In this document: in pieces, positions 27,506 to 36,510 of the stretch | Numbering within the stretch: the first letter of the stretch is position 1 | How the letters are laid out: the number at the start of each line of letters is the position of its first letter | Assembly (NCBI RefSeq): GCF_000248055.1 | Contig: NZ_BAFC01000075.1 | Location: 31,980-95,979, forward strand | Source: Gordonia sputi NBRC 100414 | GTDB taxonomy: Bacteria > Actinomycetota > Actinomycetes > Mycobacteriales > Mycobacteriaceae | Direction: 5' to 3' | DNA length: 64,000 nt | Program-made: the position numbers and the translations under genes | The notes under the pieces: model-generated | The model's database searches: none | The model's input: the letters and a program-made list of their open reading frames with translations, nothing else | What the model was told of the DNA's origin: nothing

Positions 27506-27781
27506 ATGTGCCGCAACATCACCGAGCTGCGCGGGCTCGAGCCGCCCGCGACCGACGACGAGGTCGAGGCCGCCGCGCGGCAGTACGTCCGCAAAGTCAG
27601 CGGAATCCGGCACCCGTCGGCGGCGAACACCGAGGCGTTCGAGGCCGCGGTCGCGGCGGTGACGGCGGCGACCGAAACCCTGCTCGACTCGCTCCCGGAG
27701 CGTCGACAACCACCTAAAACAGTGCCGCCGCTACGGCGGCCCGAGGTGCAGGCCCGCATCGCGGCGTCGCAGTCGCGCTGA
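27506..27781 (+). CDS. DUF2277 domain protein
   Basis: 91 residues, ATG 27506 preceded by AGAGGAG. The family signature is unmistakable: MCRNITELRGLEPPATDDEVEAAA followed by RQYVRKVSGIR. DUF2277 proteins are short, conserved in actinobacteria and proteobacteria, and of unknown function. The helical middle (NTEAFEAAVAAVTAATETLLDSL) suggests a helical bundle. No operon partner. Confidence 0.88.
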   Translation: MCRNITELRGLEPPATDDEVEAAARQYVRKVSGIRHPSAANTEAFEAAVAAVTAATETLLDSLPERRQPPKTVPPLRRPEVQARIAASQSR

Positions 27782-27795
27782 GCGCGCCGGTCATC

Positions 27796-28746
27796 TCACG
27801 CGCCGACGCCGAAGAGCGACGCCGCGTTGTCGTAGAACACCCGACGCAGCCAGTCGTCGCCGAGGTCGAGTCGCACCAGTGCGTCGAGCGCCTCGGTGTA
27901 GCGATAGGGGATATTCGGGTAGTCGCTGCCGAACAGGATCTTGTCGCCGAGATCGAGTAGGCGTGGCCGGAGCCCGACCGGGAACGGCGCACCTTCCTCG
28001 GAAAAGTCGGTGAACGACATCGTCGTGTCGAGCCGGACGTTCTCGTAGGTGTCGGCCAAATCGAGGAATGCCTCGTACTCCGGCGTGCCCATGTGCGCGA
28101 CGATCAGCGGAAGCGACGGGAACTGTCGCAGCAGCGCAGCGATCGGTTCGGGTCCGGTGAAACGACCGGGCGTCGGCCCCGAACCGCAATGGATCACCAC
28201 CGGCACCCCGACGTCGGCGATCTGCGCCCAGACGCTCGTGAGGCTCGGGTCGAGCGGGGAGTAGTCGCCGACCTGGATGTGCGACTTGAAGACTCGCGTT
28301 CCGCGCTCGATCGCCTTCGAGACGTACGACGCCGCGTCCGGCTCCGGATAGAACGTCGACGTGTGCAGGCAGTCGGGGTGGTGCGCGGCGAAATCGGCGC
28401 CCCAGCCGTTGAGCCACTCGGCCATGTCGGCTTTGTGTGGGTAGATCATCGACGTATAGACACGAACTCCGAAGGCCTGCAACGCCGAAACCCGCACGTC
28501 CTCGTCGGCGCGATAAGTGATCGGCCATTCCCGACCGATCATCGGCCCGACCGAATCGAAATACGCCCACACCTTGTCCATCACCCGACGCGGCATGAAG
28601 TGGGTGTGTACATCGATGATCCCGGGTAGTCCCAGGTCTCGCCAAAACTTTCGCACCTGCGCGGCTTCCGCAGCCGTGAACGGTGCCGGCGGCGTGTCGT
28701 GGTTGTGGGCGGCCGTGTCTGCTGTTCCGGTTTCTGGGTCGGTCAC
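27796..28746 (-). CDS. Amidohydrolase-family (ACMSD-like) metal-dependent hydrolase
   Basis: 316 residues. TIM-barrel metal motif DVHTHFMP near residue 45, a later His in VVIHCGSG and VAHMGTPEYEAFL, and the terminal Asp in FGSDYPNIPYRY. This is the amidohydrolase_2 pattern, which includes aminocarboxymuconate-semialdehyde decarboxylase and related decarboxylases/hydrolases. It is the distal gene of the leftward series starting at aldA. Likely acts on a carboxylated intermediate; the substrate cannot be named. Confidence 0.85.
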   Translation of the reverse strand: MTDPETGTADTAAHNHDTPPAPFTAAEAAQVRKFWRDLGLPGIIDVHTHFMPRRVMDKVWAYFDSVGPMIGREWPITYRADEDVRVSALQAFGVRVYTSMIYPHKADMAEWLNGWGADFAAHHPDCLHTSTFYPEPDAASYVSKAIERGTRVFKSHIQVGDYSPLDPSLTSVWAQIADVGVPVVIHCGSGPTPGRFTGPEPIAALLRQFPSLPLIVAHMGTPEYEAFLDLADTYENVRLDTTMSFTDFSEEGAPFPVGLRPRLLDLGDKILFGSDYPNIPYRYTEALDALVRLDLGDDWLRRVFYDNAASLFGVGA

Positions 28747-28779
28747 AAAATCACCGTACGCCGCGAGCGCCGTCGCGAA

Positions 28780-29400
28780 CTACAGCTCGGGCACGTCCTT
28801 CGGAACGATGAAGAGTCCCTCGGCTTCGACGGTGATCCCGCGAGCGTCCGAAAGCGTGCCGCGCACTGTCTTCTTCCGGCCTGCTCGTTCGACGATCTCG
28901 GCCCGAGCGACCAACTGTCCCAACGGAGTCGGTCGCACGTAACGGAATTCGATCGTGCCGGTGTAACTCGCCTTGTTGTCGGCGGCAGCGGCTTCACCGA
29001 GGACCTGGTCGAGGACGAGTGCGCACACTCCGCCATGAACGTGCCCCGGTGGACCCTCGTAGGCGGCACCGAGGGTGAACTCGGCGCGTACGCCGCCTCC
29101 GTCGGGCGTCGAATGTACGGGCGGCGCGATCGCGTTGCGCATCCCCATCACTGCGTTGCCCCAGGCCATGCCGACCAGGTTGCTCGTGTAGCGCACGCCG
29201 TAGGCGCCGTCCATCTGTTGGGCACGCAGAGCGTCGACGACGCCCGAGACCGTGCGCTGGGCGTCGACGATCACCTCGTCGTCGACCTCGGTACGGATGA
29301 CGGCGTCGACGAGGTCACGCACCGACGCGACCAGCGGCTCGAAAACCGCTCGGCGTCGGGCGATCTCGTCGTCGGAGATGTCTTCGAGCGTGAAGTCCAC
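28780..29400 (-). CDS. PaaI-type hotdog thioesterase
   Basis: 206 residues. An N-terminal helical part (~1-90) precedes a single hotdog domain with GPPGHVHGGVCALVLDQVLGEAA, the hallmark of PaaI/acyl-CoA thioesterases (HGG plus catalytic acidic residue in the long helix), and TIEFRYVRPTPLG. Expected to hydrolyse an acyl- or aryl-CoA. It is 33 bp from the amidohydrolase gene and 47 bp from the upstream hydrolase, consistent with an operon. Confidence 0.87.
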   Translation of the reverse strand: MDFTLEDISDDEIARRRAVFEPLVASVRDLVDAVIRTEVDDEVIVDAQRTVSGVVDALRAQQMDGAYGVRYTSNLVGMAWGNAVMGMRNAIAPPVHSTPDGGGVRAEFTLGAAYEGPPGHVHGGVCALVLDQVLGEAAAADNKASYTGTIEFRYVRPTPLGQLVARAEIVERAGRKKTVRGTLSDARGITVEAEGLFIVPKDVPEL

Positions 29401-29447
29401 AGGCGGCTCTCTTCGGTCGGAAACGACACAGGATGGGGACGGTCGGG

Positions 29448-30821
29448 TCAGGGTGACAGTGGTCCGGGTCGGGCGTCGGCCAGCACTTCGTCCCGGTCGG
29501 CGGGGCTGATCACTCCGCGTGCGATCGCGTCGTCGGTCGATGCCTCATATGTGCGCAGATAGTCGGCGTGTGTCGGATAGCGCGTCGCGAGTTCGTCGTC
29601 GGGTAGCGGTGTGGTGGAGCCGAAGAGCACGCAGATGCGCGGTACATCGCCGGTGACGACGCCGCTGAGTACCTCGGTCGGCGCATCGACGCACGGTGTA
29701 CGCACGCCCCCGAGGACGTTGCCGACGTCGTCGCGCGCATAACGGGGAGGAGTGGCGGTGACGTCGACGTCGAGCGGCGCGGAAGTCGGTGGCGGCGTTC
29801 CGTTCTCGATCCACTCGCGCAGATGCGCCACCGCTGCGCGCAGCACAAACACCTGCTGGCCACGGTTGACCGGCTGCGGGCATCCGAGGAGATCTTCGTA
29901 CTCGCCGATCTGTACGAGATCCGCGTGCGACGTCCCGGCGACCTCCCACGCGCGGAAGACGTCCGTATCCGGTTGTCGCGCTTCAATATAGCGAAAATCG
30001 GTGAGTACATCGGTCTCCGTCTGCACGACGAACACAGGGGTTGTGGCGTCGGAGCGGATCGGATGCGGTGGGCCCGCGTAGGCGGGGGAGATGTCGATCG
30101 GCTTGCCCGGCTCGCCGAGCGGGAGTTGTCCGAGTGGGCGTGAGTGGATCAGTGCAGCATCGATCGCGCCGTGTTTCGGCGCGATCCGATTCACGTAGGT
30201 GGTCAACGCCATGGCCGATTGCGATTCGCCTGCCGCGATGACCCAGCGCACGTCGAGGCCGGCGAGGGGATGGCGTTCGGAGTCGTTGTCGCGCAGGGCT
30301 TGTGCGATCGACCCGAACATGTCGTAGCTGTACCCGTCGCCCGGATGATGCAGCCCCGCATAGCGTTCCGGGTCTTTTGCCTCCAGCGAATCACCCTGCA
30401 CGCCGGCTGTTCCCGCGCCCGTCGTTTCGAGGTCGACGGAATCACGGCCACCCGCGATGCCCGTGTACTGCGCCGAGATGCCGACATACGCTGTTCCTGA
30501 GCGCACCAATTCCTGTGCGACGTAGGTGTATTCGGGTGCGGAGTCGGCGCCGCTGCTGACGTTGAACCATTCGACGACGACGTGACCGTTGAACCTGTCC
30601 TCGTCGGGGCGACGTACGAGAATACGTGTGGTGAACGGCGCAGGATCGACACCGTCGAGTTCACCGTCCGGCCTTTCGACGAAGCGTCGGGCAATCCCGC
30701 TGGCGGCGAACTCGAGTTCGGAATATCCATGCCCGGCGAGGTCGGGACCGGGGGACGCAGACATCACGCTGGTCTGTCCCGCCCCGCCGGTCAACTCACG
30801 GAAAGCGATCGTCGCAGTCAT
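29448..30821 (-). CDS. Alpha/beta hydrolase-domain protein (Abhydrolase_10-like)
   Basis: 457 residues. N-terminal ~60 residues lead into NGHVVVEWFNVSSGADSAPEY, a conserved segment of this family, then the nucleophile elbow VIAAGESQSAMALTTY and a likely acid/base pair in VVQTETDVLTDF and GTSHADLVQIG. No signal peptide. Family members are esterase-like enzymes of mostly unknown substrate. It lies 9 bp downstream of the CMD-family gene, within the leftward aldA series; in M. tuberculosis the homologous run ends earlier (Rv0771). Confidence 0.78.
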   Translation of the reverse strand: MTATIAFRELTGGAGQTSVMSASPGPDLAGHGYSELEFAASGIARRFVERPDGELDGVDPAPFTTRILVRRPDEDRFNGHVVVEWFNVSSGADSAPEYTYVAQELVRSGTAYVGISAQYTGIAGGRDSVDLETTGAGTAGVQGDSLEAKDPERYAGLHHPGDGYSYDMFGSIAQALRDNDSERHPLAGLDVRWVIAAGESQSAMALTTYVNRIAPKHGAIDAALIHSRPLGQLPLGEPGKPIDISPAYAGPPHPIRSDATTPVFVVQTETDVLTDFRYIEARQPDTDVFRAWEVAGTSHADLVQIGEYEDLLGCPQPVNRGQQVFVLRAAVAHLREWIENGTPPPTSAPLDVDVTATPPRYARDDVGNVLGGVRTPCVDAPTEVLSGVVTGDVPRICVLFGSTTPLPDDELATRYPTHADYLRTYEASTDDAIARGVISPADRDEVLADARPGPLSP

Positions 30822-30830
30822 CCCTCGAGG

Positions 30831-31235
30831 CTAGCCCTGCTTACTCTGCGACTTGCGATACTTGCTGATCACCTGGCCGAACATCATGTTCATCTTGGTG
30901 CCCAGCGGCCAACCGACGTAGTAGCAGAGGAACAGCGCAATCTCTTCGAGCTGCTCGGGCGTCAGTTCCTCGTTGCCCAGCGCGGCGCCCGCCTGGATCT
31001 CGGCAACGTCGACCTGTCCGCTCGCGGCGAGAGCGCCAAGCAGGATGAGCCGTCGATCGCGGATACTCAGCGCCGGTCGTGACCAGACCTCGGCGAAGAG
31101 CTGATCGGCAGTGTGCGCGAAGTGCAGCCCGGGGCCGTCGGACATCTCCCACCCGTAGACCTGCGACATCAGATCCAGTCCGCGTTTGCGTTGCTCGGTC
31201 TGGGTGTCGGCGTCTGCGGTTGCGTCGTCGGTCAT
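30831..31235 (-). CDS. Carboxymuconolactone decarboxylase-family protein (Rv0771-like)
   Basis: 134 residues, ATG overlapping the upstream dehydrogenase stop (ATGA). CMD fold: RKRGLDLMSQVYGWEM, RPALSIRDRRLILLGALAA, QIQAGAALGNEELTPEQLEE and ALFLCYYVGWP. There is no CxxC pair, so it is of the decarboxylase-like rather than AhpD peroxidase type. Position after the SDR and hydroxyacid dehydrogenase genes matches Rv0771 in M. tuberculosis. Substrate unknown. Confidence 0.85.
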   Translation of the reverse strand: MTDDATADADTQTEQRKRGLDLMSQVYGWEMSDGPGLHFAHTADQLFAEVWSRPALSIRDRRLILLGALAASGQVDVAEIQAGAALGNEELTPEQLEEIALFLCYYVGWPLGTKMNMMFGQVISKYRKSQSKQG

Positions 31236-32101
31236 TTCTCTCCTTCGCTGTGTGGCACGCCGAGACCCGTGGCGAGATCGGCGAGTGCCTGTGTCCCCAA
31301 GGGCAATTCGACGTCGAGACTCTCGCCGAGGGTGAGTGCGAGCGAGAGATCCTTCTCTCCGAGCTCGCGGACGTGAGTGAAGACGCCGTACCAGAAGTCG
31401 TCGGGTTCGATCGGTGCCGTGGTGTCGCGCAGCATGATTGCACCCGCACCGCCGGTGATGGCGTCGGTGTGGCGGACCACCTTGCCCAGTTTGGCGACGT
31501 CGATGCCTGCCGCCTGTGCCAATCGTGACGCCTCTGCGGTCGCCGCGAACGAGATGAAGTGCAGCAGGTTGCGCGCGAGCTTCATCTTGGTGCCCGCACC
31601 CACGTCGTCTCCCGCGTGGACGAGCATGTCAGAGGTCAGCGCGAAGGGTTTCTTCAGGCGTACGTAGGCATCTCGCGGGCCGCCGACCATCACGGCGAGA
31701 CGTCCTTGCTCAGCGCCGGGTGCACCACCGGAGATCGGGGCGTCGAGCAGCGTCACTTCACGTTCGGCGCAGACGGCGGCGAGGTCGACGGCCGTCTCGG
31801 GACCGATCGTCGAGTGGACCGTGAGGATGGTGCCGGGCGCCGCGCTTTCGAGCAGGCCCGTCACGACCGTGCGGACCTGCGCGTCGTCGCGCACACAGAT
31901 GCCGATGATGTCCGACGACGCCGCGAGCTCCGACAACGACGCCGCCGCGCGTGCGCCCTGATCGACGACTTTGGCGACTGCGTCGGGAGCGAGATCGAAA
32001 ACTGTCAGTCCGCCAGGCCATTTCGCCAACCGGCCAGCCATCGGGCCTCCGATGTTGCCGAGCCCGACATAGCCGAGACGGGACACCGTGTCGGGAGTCA
32101 T
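31232..32101 (-). CDS. 3-hydroxyisobutyrate dehydrogenase-family NAD(P)-dependent dehydrogenase (Rv0770-like)
   Basis: 289 residues from ATG 32101, which overlaps the SDR stop. Dinucleotide loop LGYVGLGNIGGPMAGRL, the conserved DAPISGGAPGAEQGRL substrate loop and catalytic Lys in GAGTKMKLARNLLHF. This is the beta-hydroxyacid dehydrogenase family (3-hydroxyisobutyrate, tartronate semialdehyde and related substrates). Syntenic with Rv0770. Likely acts on a hydroxy acid or semialdehyde from the same pathway as AldA. Confidence 0.88.
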   Translation of the reverse strand: MTPDTVSRLGYVGLGNIGGPMAGRLAKWPGGLTVFDLAPDAVAKVVDQGARAAASLSELAASSDIIGICVRDDAQVRTVVTGLLESAAPGTILTVHSTIGPETAVDLAAVCAEREVTLLDAPISGGAPGAEQGRLAVMVGGPRDAYVRLKKPFALTSDMLVHAGDDVGAGTKMKLARNLLHFISFAATAEASRLAQAAGIDVAKLGKVVRHTDAITGGAGAIMLRDTTAPIEPDDFWYGVFTHVRELGEKDLSLALTLGESLDVELPLGTQALADLATGLGVPHSEGEK

Positions 32102-32835
32102 GACCGGATGACCTGTCCGCCGTCGACGTTGAAGATCTGTCCGGTGACCCAACTGGCCTCGTCGGAGAGCAGGAACAAACACATGCCGACCAGATCTTCT
32201 GGTTGACCGAAACGCTTGAGCGGCAGACGGTTGACGATGTCGGCGACCATCTCCTTGGGCGTCGTCACGCGTGTTGCCTCGGTGTCGATCGGGCCGGGAG
32301 CGATCGCGTTGACGCGGATGTTCTGGCCACCGAGTTCGGTCGCCAACTGCTGCGTCAGACCGTTGATCCCGACCTTGGCGAGGCCGTAGAAGCCGCTGTA
32401 GAGCCATGCGGCGGTGGAGGATTGGTTGACGATGGCCCCGCCGTCGCGCATGTGTCCGTACACCGCGCGGGTGACGTTGAGCGCACCGTCGAGGTTGACG
32501 CTCATGAACTTCTTGTAGTAGTCCCACGGCACGGTGATGAGGAAGTCGAGCTTCATGCCGCCGTAGATTGCCGCGTTGTTGACCAGGCCGTCGATGGAGC
32601 CGTAGGCGTCGACGGTCGCGGCAGCGAGGGCCTGCGCGGAGTCGGGGTCGGAGACGTCGGTGTGGACGTACCGTCCGCCGATATCGGCGGCGACCTTCTC
32701 GCCTGCGTCGTCGTTGAGGTCGGCGATCACGACGTTTGCGCCCTCGGCGGCGAGGCCGCGGGCGTACGCCTCGCCGATGCCGCCCGCGGCTCCGGTGACG
32801 ATGTAGGTGCGATCAGTGAATCGTGCGGAAGTCAT
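32098..32835 (-). CDS. SDR-family dehydrogenase (Rv0769-like)
   Basis: 245 residues. Classical SDR: cofactor loop TGAAGGIGEAYARGLA with IADLND (Asp favouring NAD), NNAA, Ser in NQSSTAAW, catalytic YGLAKVG and PGPIDTEATR. Syntenic with Rv0769 between aldA and the hydroxyacid dehydrogenase. Substrate unknown. The repeat block at 32876 separates it from aldA, so it may be read through from the aldA promoter. Confidence 0.88.
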   Translation of the reverse strand: MTSARFTDRTYIVTGAAGGIGEAYARGLAAEGANVVIADLNDDAGEKVAADIGGRYVHTDVSDPDSAQALAAATVDAYGSIDGLVNNAAIYGGMKLDFLITVPWDYYKKFMSVNLDGALNVTRAVYGHMRDGGAIVNQSSTAAWLYSGFYGLAKVGINGLTQQLATELGGQNIRVNAIAPGPIDTEATRVTTPKEMVADIVNRLPLKRFGQPEDLVGMCLFLLSDEASWVTGQIFNVDGGQVIRS

Positions 32836-32875
32836 TGTGCTGCTGTCTCCTTCGGGTTGGGGTGGGGGGTGGGTG

Positions 32876-33050
32876 GTCTCGACTCGGGTGCTCGCTGCGC
32901 TCGCGCCCGCTCGACCAGCGGTGGTGTCGTGCCCGCTCGACCAGCGGTGGTGTCGCGCCCGCTCGACCAGCGGTGGGACCCGCTGATCGAGCTTGTCGAG
33001 ATCACGCCTGGATCAGCGGTGGGCGTCGCGCCCGCTCGACCAGCGTTCAG
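32876..33050. repeat. Dispersed palindromic intergenic repeat block, copy 4
   Basis: About 175 bp between SDR and aldA, both leftward. Contains one long GTGGTCTCGACTCGGGTGCT...CTCGACCAGCGG unit, two short GCCCGCTCGACCAGCGGTGG units, one inverted CCGCTGATCGAGCTTGTCGA-GATCAC unit and a final CTCGACCAGCG fragment. Located inside an apparent operon like the block at 1495. Confidence 0.85.
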
Positions 33051-33058
33051 GGCCGAGA

Positions 33059-34525
33059 TCACGTGGGCTCCGCGATGGCCTTGGTCTCGAGGTACTCCTC
33101 GAAGCCCGCGACGCCCATCTCGCGGCCGATGCCCGACTGTTTGTAGCCGCCGAACGGGACGTCGGCCGAGTACCAGATGCCGCCGTTGATCGACATCGTT
33201 CCGGTGCGGACGCCGTCGACGACCCTGTTGATGCGGCCGCGGTCGGTTCCCCAGACGGCCCCCGAGAGGCCATACGGGGAGTCGTTGGCGATGCGGATGG
33301 CGTCGTCGTCGCCGTCGTAGCCGAGGATGACGAGCACCGGGCCGAAGATCTCCTCCTGTGCCGTGCGTGACGAGTTGTCGAGGCCGGAGATCAGGGTCGG
33401 CGACACGAAGAAGCCCTTCTCCTTGTCGGCGGGCCGGGTGCCGCCGATCTCGATCGTGCCGCCTTCGGTCTTTGCGAGCTCGATGTACGACTCCACACGC
33501 TCGCGCTGCGTCGCCGAGATCACCGGGCCGCAGATCGTGCCGGGATCGGTGGGGTCGGCCGCTGCGAACCCGGCAAGCGAGTCGCGCGCCAATGCTGTTG
33601 CCTCCGCGAGCTTCTCACTTGGGACGACGAGTCGGGTGGTGATCGCGCAGCCCTGACCCGCATGCGTCACGACGGCAAACGCGGCCATTGAGACCGCGGA
33701 CGCAAGGTCGGCGTCGTCGAGCACAATGAATGCCGACTTGCCGCCCAGCTCGAGGAAGACCTTCTTGAGTGTTTCGGCCGCCGAGGCCATCACCTTCTTG
33801 CCGGTGGCCGTCGAGCCGGTGAACGAGACGATGTCGACGCGCGGATCGGTCGACAACTGTGCCCCGAGTGCGTTATCACTCGACGTCACGATGTTGACGA
33901 CGCCCGGCGGAAAGTCAGTCTCTTCTGCGATCACCTTGCCGACCAGAGCAGCGCACCAGGGTGTATCAGGTGCCGGCTTCAGCACGACGGTGCAGCCCGC
34001 TGCCAGCGCCGGTCCGATCTTGGCGAAGTTGATCTGATGCGGGAAGTTCCACGGTGTGATTGCTCCGACGACGCCGACCGCCTCTTTTCGGATCTCGCGG
34101 GTGTTCCTGATTCCCATGGGCTTTGCCTCGCCGAGGTCGTGGGTCCACTCGTAGCTCTCCGCCAGATCGGCGAAGTATCCGAGGTCGCGGATCGGCCCCT
34201 CCAGCTGCGGTCCGTGAGTGAGGAACACTGGGCAACCGACCTCGGCGACGGTGAGCTCGCGCAGTTCGTCTGTGTGGGCGAGCAGTGCGTCGCGCAGTTG
34301 TCGCAGGCAGTGTGCGCGGAATGTGGCGTCGCGCGACCAGTTGGTCGTGTCGAAGGCGTGGCGGGCGGCGGCGATGGCCGAGTCCATATCGTCGAGGGTT
34401 GCGTCGGCCGCCTGGCCGATGACCTCCTCGGTTGCCGGATTCACGACGTCGAAGACGCCGCCGCTGCCGGGAATGAGCTTGCCGTCGATCAGTAGATCCG
34501 ACGCTGATGCTGGACGAAGTGACAT
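33059..34525 (-). CDS. aldA: NAD-dependent aldehyde dehydrogenase
   Basis: 488 residues from ATG 34525. Full ALDH motif set: TPWNFPHQINFAKIGPALAAG, SFTGSTATGKKVM, catalytic Glu in LELGGKSAF, catalytic Cys in HAGQGCAITTRL and EEIFGPVLVI. Length and neighbours match AldA (Rv0768) of M. tuberculosis. It oxidises an aldehyde to the acid; a sterol- or lipid-derived aldehyde is plausible given cyp51 and cyp123 across the divergent promoter, but unproven. Confidence 0.92.
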   Translation of the reverse strand: MSLRPASASDLLIDGKLIPGSGGVFDVVNPATEEVIGQAADATLDDMDSAIAAARHAFDTTNWSRDATFRAHCLRQLRDALLAHTDELRELTVAEVGCPVFLTHGPQLEGPIRDLGYFADLAESYEWTHDLGEAKPMGIRNTREIRKEAVGVVGAITPWNFPHQINFAKIGPALAAGCTVVLKPAPDTPWCAALVGKVIAEETDFPPGVVNIVTSSDNALGAQLSTDPRVDIVSFTGSTATGKKVMASAAETLKKVFLELGGKSAFIVLDDADLASAVSMAAFAVVTHAGQGCAITTRLVVPSEKLAEATALARDSLAGFAAADPTDPGTICGPVISATQRERVESYIELAKTEGGTIEIGGTRPADKEKGFFVSPTLISGLDNSSRTAQEEIFGPVLVILGYDGDDDAIRIANDSPYGLSGAVWGTDRGRINRVVDGVRTGTMSINGGIWYSADVPFGGYKQSGIGREMGVAGFEEYLETKAIAEPT

Positions 34526-34556
34526 GAACTGGGCTCCAACGCTGACTGGAAGACTA

Positions 34557-34585
34557 TCTGGACAGGTGTCTGGACTTGAGTTCAA
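34557..34585. promoter_or_regulatory. Candidate operator in aldA-tetR divergent promoter
   Basis: Two direct TCTGGAC copies (34557-34563, 34569-34575) enclose GACAGGTGTC, whose GACA/TGTC arms are inverted. Directly after comes TTGAGTTCAA (34576-34585), with TTGA/TCAA arms. The region lies 22-50 bp before the tetR start and 32-60 bp before aldA. Likely autoregulated by the TetR protein. Confidence 0.45.
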
Positions 34586-34606
34586 ACCTAGTGTAGCGTC
34601 GGTCAC

Positions 34607-35194
34607 ATGTCCAGCCCCGTGTCGCAGGAATCCACGCGCCGCCGACTGACCGCACAGCAAGCCGAGACGGTTGCGCGGCTGACAGATGCCGCGGTCGATG
34701 TACTCAATTCAGACGGTTTTGACGGCCTGACGGTGAGGGTGGTCGCCAAGCGTGCAGGGGTCGCGCCCGCGACGGCGTACACCTACTTCTCGTCGAAGAG
34801 TCACCTTGTGGCAGAGGTCTTTTGGCGTCGGCTGGCCGAGGGAGTGCCAGAGGCCGACGCCTCGCTCTCGCGCGAGGATCGGGTTGCCGAGATCCTGCGC
34901 AACGTGTCGCTTGTGGTCGCGGGTGAGGGGCAACTCGGCGGCGCCGTCACGGTCGCACTGCTCGGTACCGACCCCGACGTCGAGCACCTGAGGTTGCGTA
35001 TCGGTGGCTTCATCCGGACGCGACTCGCGCAGGCGCTCGAGGTCGACGTCGAACATCCCGGTCTGGTTGTCGACGCACTCGAGATGCTCTACGCGGGCGG
35101 TCTCGTCCACGCCGGCATGGGACATCTGACCTACGAACAGACGTCCGAGCGGCTCGTCGCCGCAGCACGCCTGATCCTGTCGGCGCAGCCCTAG
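34607..35194 (+). CDS. TetR-family regulator of the cyp51 locus (Rv0767c-like)
   Basis: 195 residues. HTH at ~20-65: VARLTDAAVDVLNSDGFDGLTVRVVAKRAGVAPATAYTYFSSKSHL. The C-terminal domain is a TetR ligand-binding bundle. Gene order (divergent from aldA, upstream of cyp123, SDR, cyp51) equals that of Rv0767c, so it probably represses both directions in response to a sterol-like or fatty ligand. The start has a short leader. Confidence 0.9.
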   Translation: MSSPVSQESTRRRLTAQQAETVARLTDAAVDVLNSDGFDGLTVRVVAKRAGVAPATAYTYFSSKSHLVAEVFWRRLAEGVPEADASLSREDRVAEILRNVSLVVAGEGQLGGAVTVALLGTDPDVEHLRLRIGGFIRTRLAQALEVDVEHPGLVVDALEMLYAGGLVHAGMGHLTYEQTSERLVAAARLILSAQP

Positions 35195-35271
35195 GTGGGT
35201 AACGCCAGGTGCGCGACCCCGCCCCGAAGGCACGCCTTCGACATGCACATACCGTCAATGGAGGTTCATCG

Positions 35272-36510
35272 ATGACCGAGACCGCAATGGTCGCGGGGAT
35301 GCAGCAACAGATTCCTTTCGACCCCTATGCCTACGACTTCCACGAGGATCCGTACCCGACCTACGCGCGACTGCGCGATCAGGCGCCGGTGTATTACAAC
35401 TCGGATCTGGATTTCTGGGCGCTCGCCGGTCACGACGATGTGCGAAACGCGTTCCGCGACAGTGTGAATCTGTCGAATGCGTGGGGCGTGTCGATGGACC
35501 CGTCGTCGTACGGACCCGACGCGCACAAGTCGATGTCGTTTCTCGCCATGGACGATCCCAAGCACATGAGAATCCGCAAGCTCGTCTCGAAGGGCTTCAC
35601 TCCGCGTCGGGTCAACGACCTCGCCGGTCGGATCACCGCACTGACACACCATCATTGGAGTTCGTGCCTCGATAAAGGCGAGTTCGATTACGTCGCCGAC
35701 TTCGCCGGCCTGCTCCCGATGGACGTCGTATCGGAAATGCTCGGTGTGCCCGAATCCGACCGCGCGTATCTGCGGAAGCAGTCGGACCTGTTGCTGCACC
35801 GCGAGGAGGGTGTTCTCGACATCCCCGAGGCAGCCGTCTACGCCTACCTCGAACTGCACAAGTACTACTCCGCACTCATCGACGAACGCCGTAGCAACCT
35901 CGGCGACGACCTCGTATCCGCACTCATCACCGCGGAAATCGACGACGACGAGACGGGCGAGAAGACCACACTGACCGAGGACGAGATCGTCGGATTCATG
36001 GTCCTCATGGTGGTCGCCGGCAACGAGACGACCACCAAACTGCTTGCCAACGCGCTGTACTGGGGCTGGCGCAATCCCGATGAGCTCGCCAAGGTGCTCG
36101 CCGATCCCGAAGCGGTGTCGCAGTGGACCGAAGAGACACTGCGCTACGACAATTCGACACAGATGGTGCTGCGCAGAGTGGCCGGAGACGTCACCTACGG
36201 TGAGCATGTCATTCCGGAAGGTCAGCGGGTACTACTTCTCGTCGGCTCGGCGAACCGCGACGAGAATGTATTCGACGACGCGTCGTCGTATCGCATCGGT
36301 CGCGACTGCAGCCAGGCATTGATGAGTTTCGGTATGGGAGCACACTTCTGCCTCGGCGCGCATCTCGCGCGGCTCGAGGCGAACATCGGTCTCGCCGAGG
36401 TGGTTCGGTCGATTCGCTCAGTCGACATCGACATCGCCAACGCAGAACGGGTGCACTCGGTGAACGTGCGCGGATTCGCGTCACTCCCGGTGAAGGTGAC
36501 GGTGCGCTGA
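35272..36510 (+). CDS. cyp123: Cytochrome P450 (CYP123-like)
   Basis: 412 residues, ATG 35272 with GGAGG upstream. P450 landmarks: I-helix MVLMVVAGNETTTKLLANAL, the ExxR in ETLRYDNS, and the heme loop FGMGAHFCLGAHLARLE with Cys360. Soluble class I bacterial P450 needing ferredoxin and reductase. Position and neighbours match Rv0766c (cyp123). Substrate unknown; the ferredoxin at 38696 and FprB-type reductases are possible donors. TGATG junction with the next gene. Confidence 0.88.
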   Translation: MTETAMVAGMQQQIPFDPYAYDFHEDPYPTYARLRDQAPVYYNSDLDFWALAGHDDVRNAFRDSVNLSNAWGVSMDPSSYGPDAHKSMSFLAMDDPKHMRIRKLVSKGFTPRRVNDLAGRITALTHHHWSSCLDKGEFDYVADFAGLLPMDVVSEMLGVPESDRAYLRKQSDLLLHREEGVLDIPEAAVYAYLELHKYYSALIDERRSNLGDDLVSALITAEIDDDETGEKTTLTEDEIVGFMVLMVVAGNETTTKLLANALYWGWRNPDELAKVLADPEAVSQWTEETLRYDNSTQMVLRRVAGDVTYGEHVIPEGQRVLLLVGSANRDENVFDDASSYRIGRDCSQALMSFGMGAHFCLGAHLARLEANIGLAEVVRSIRSVDIDIANAERVHSVNVRGFASLPVKVTVR

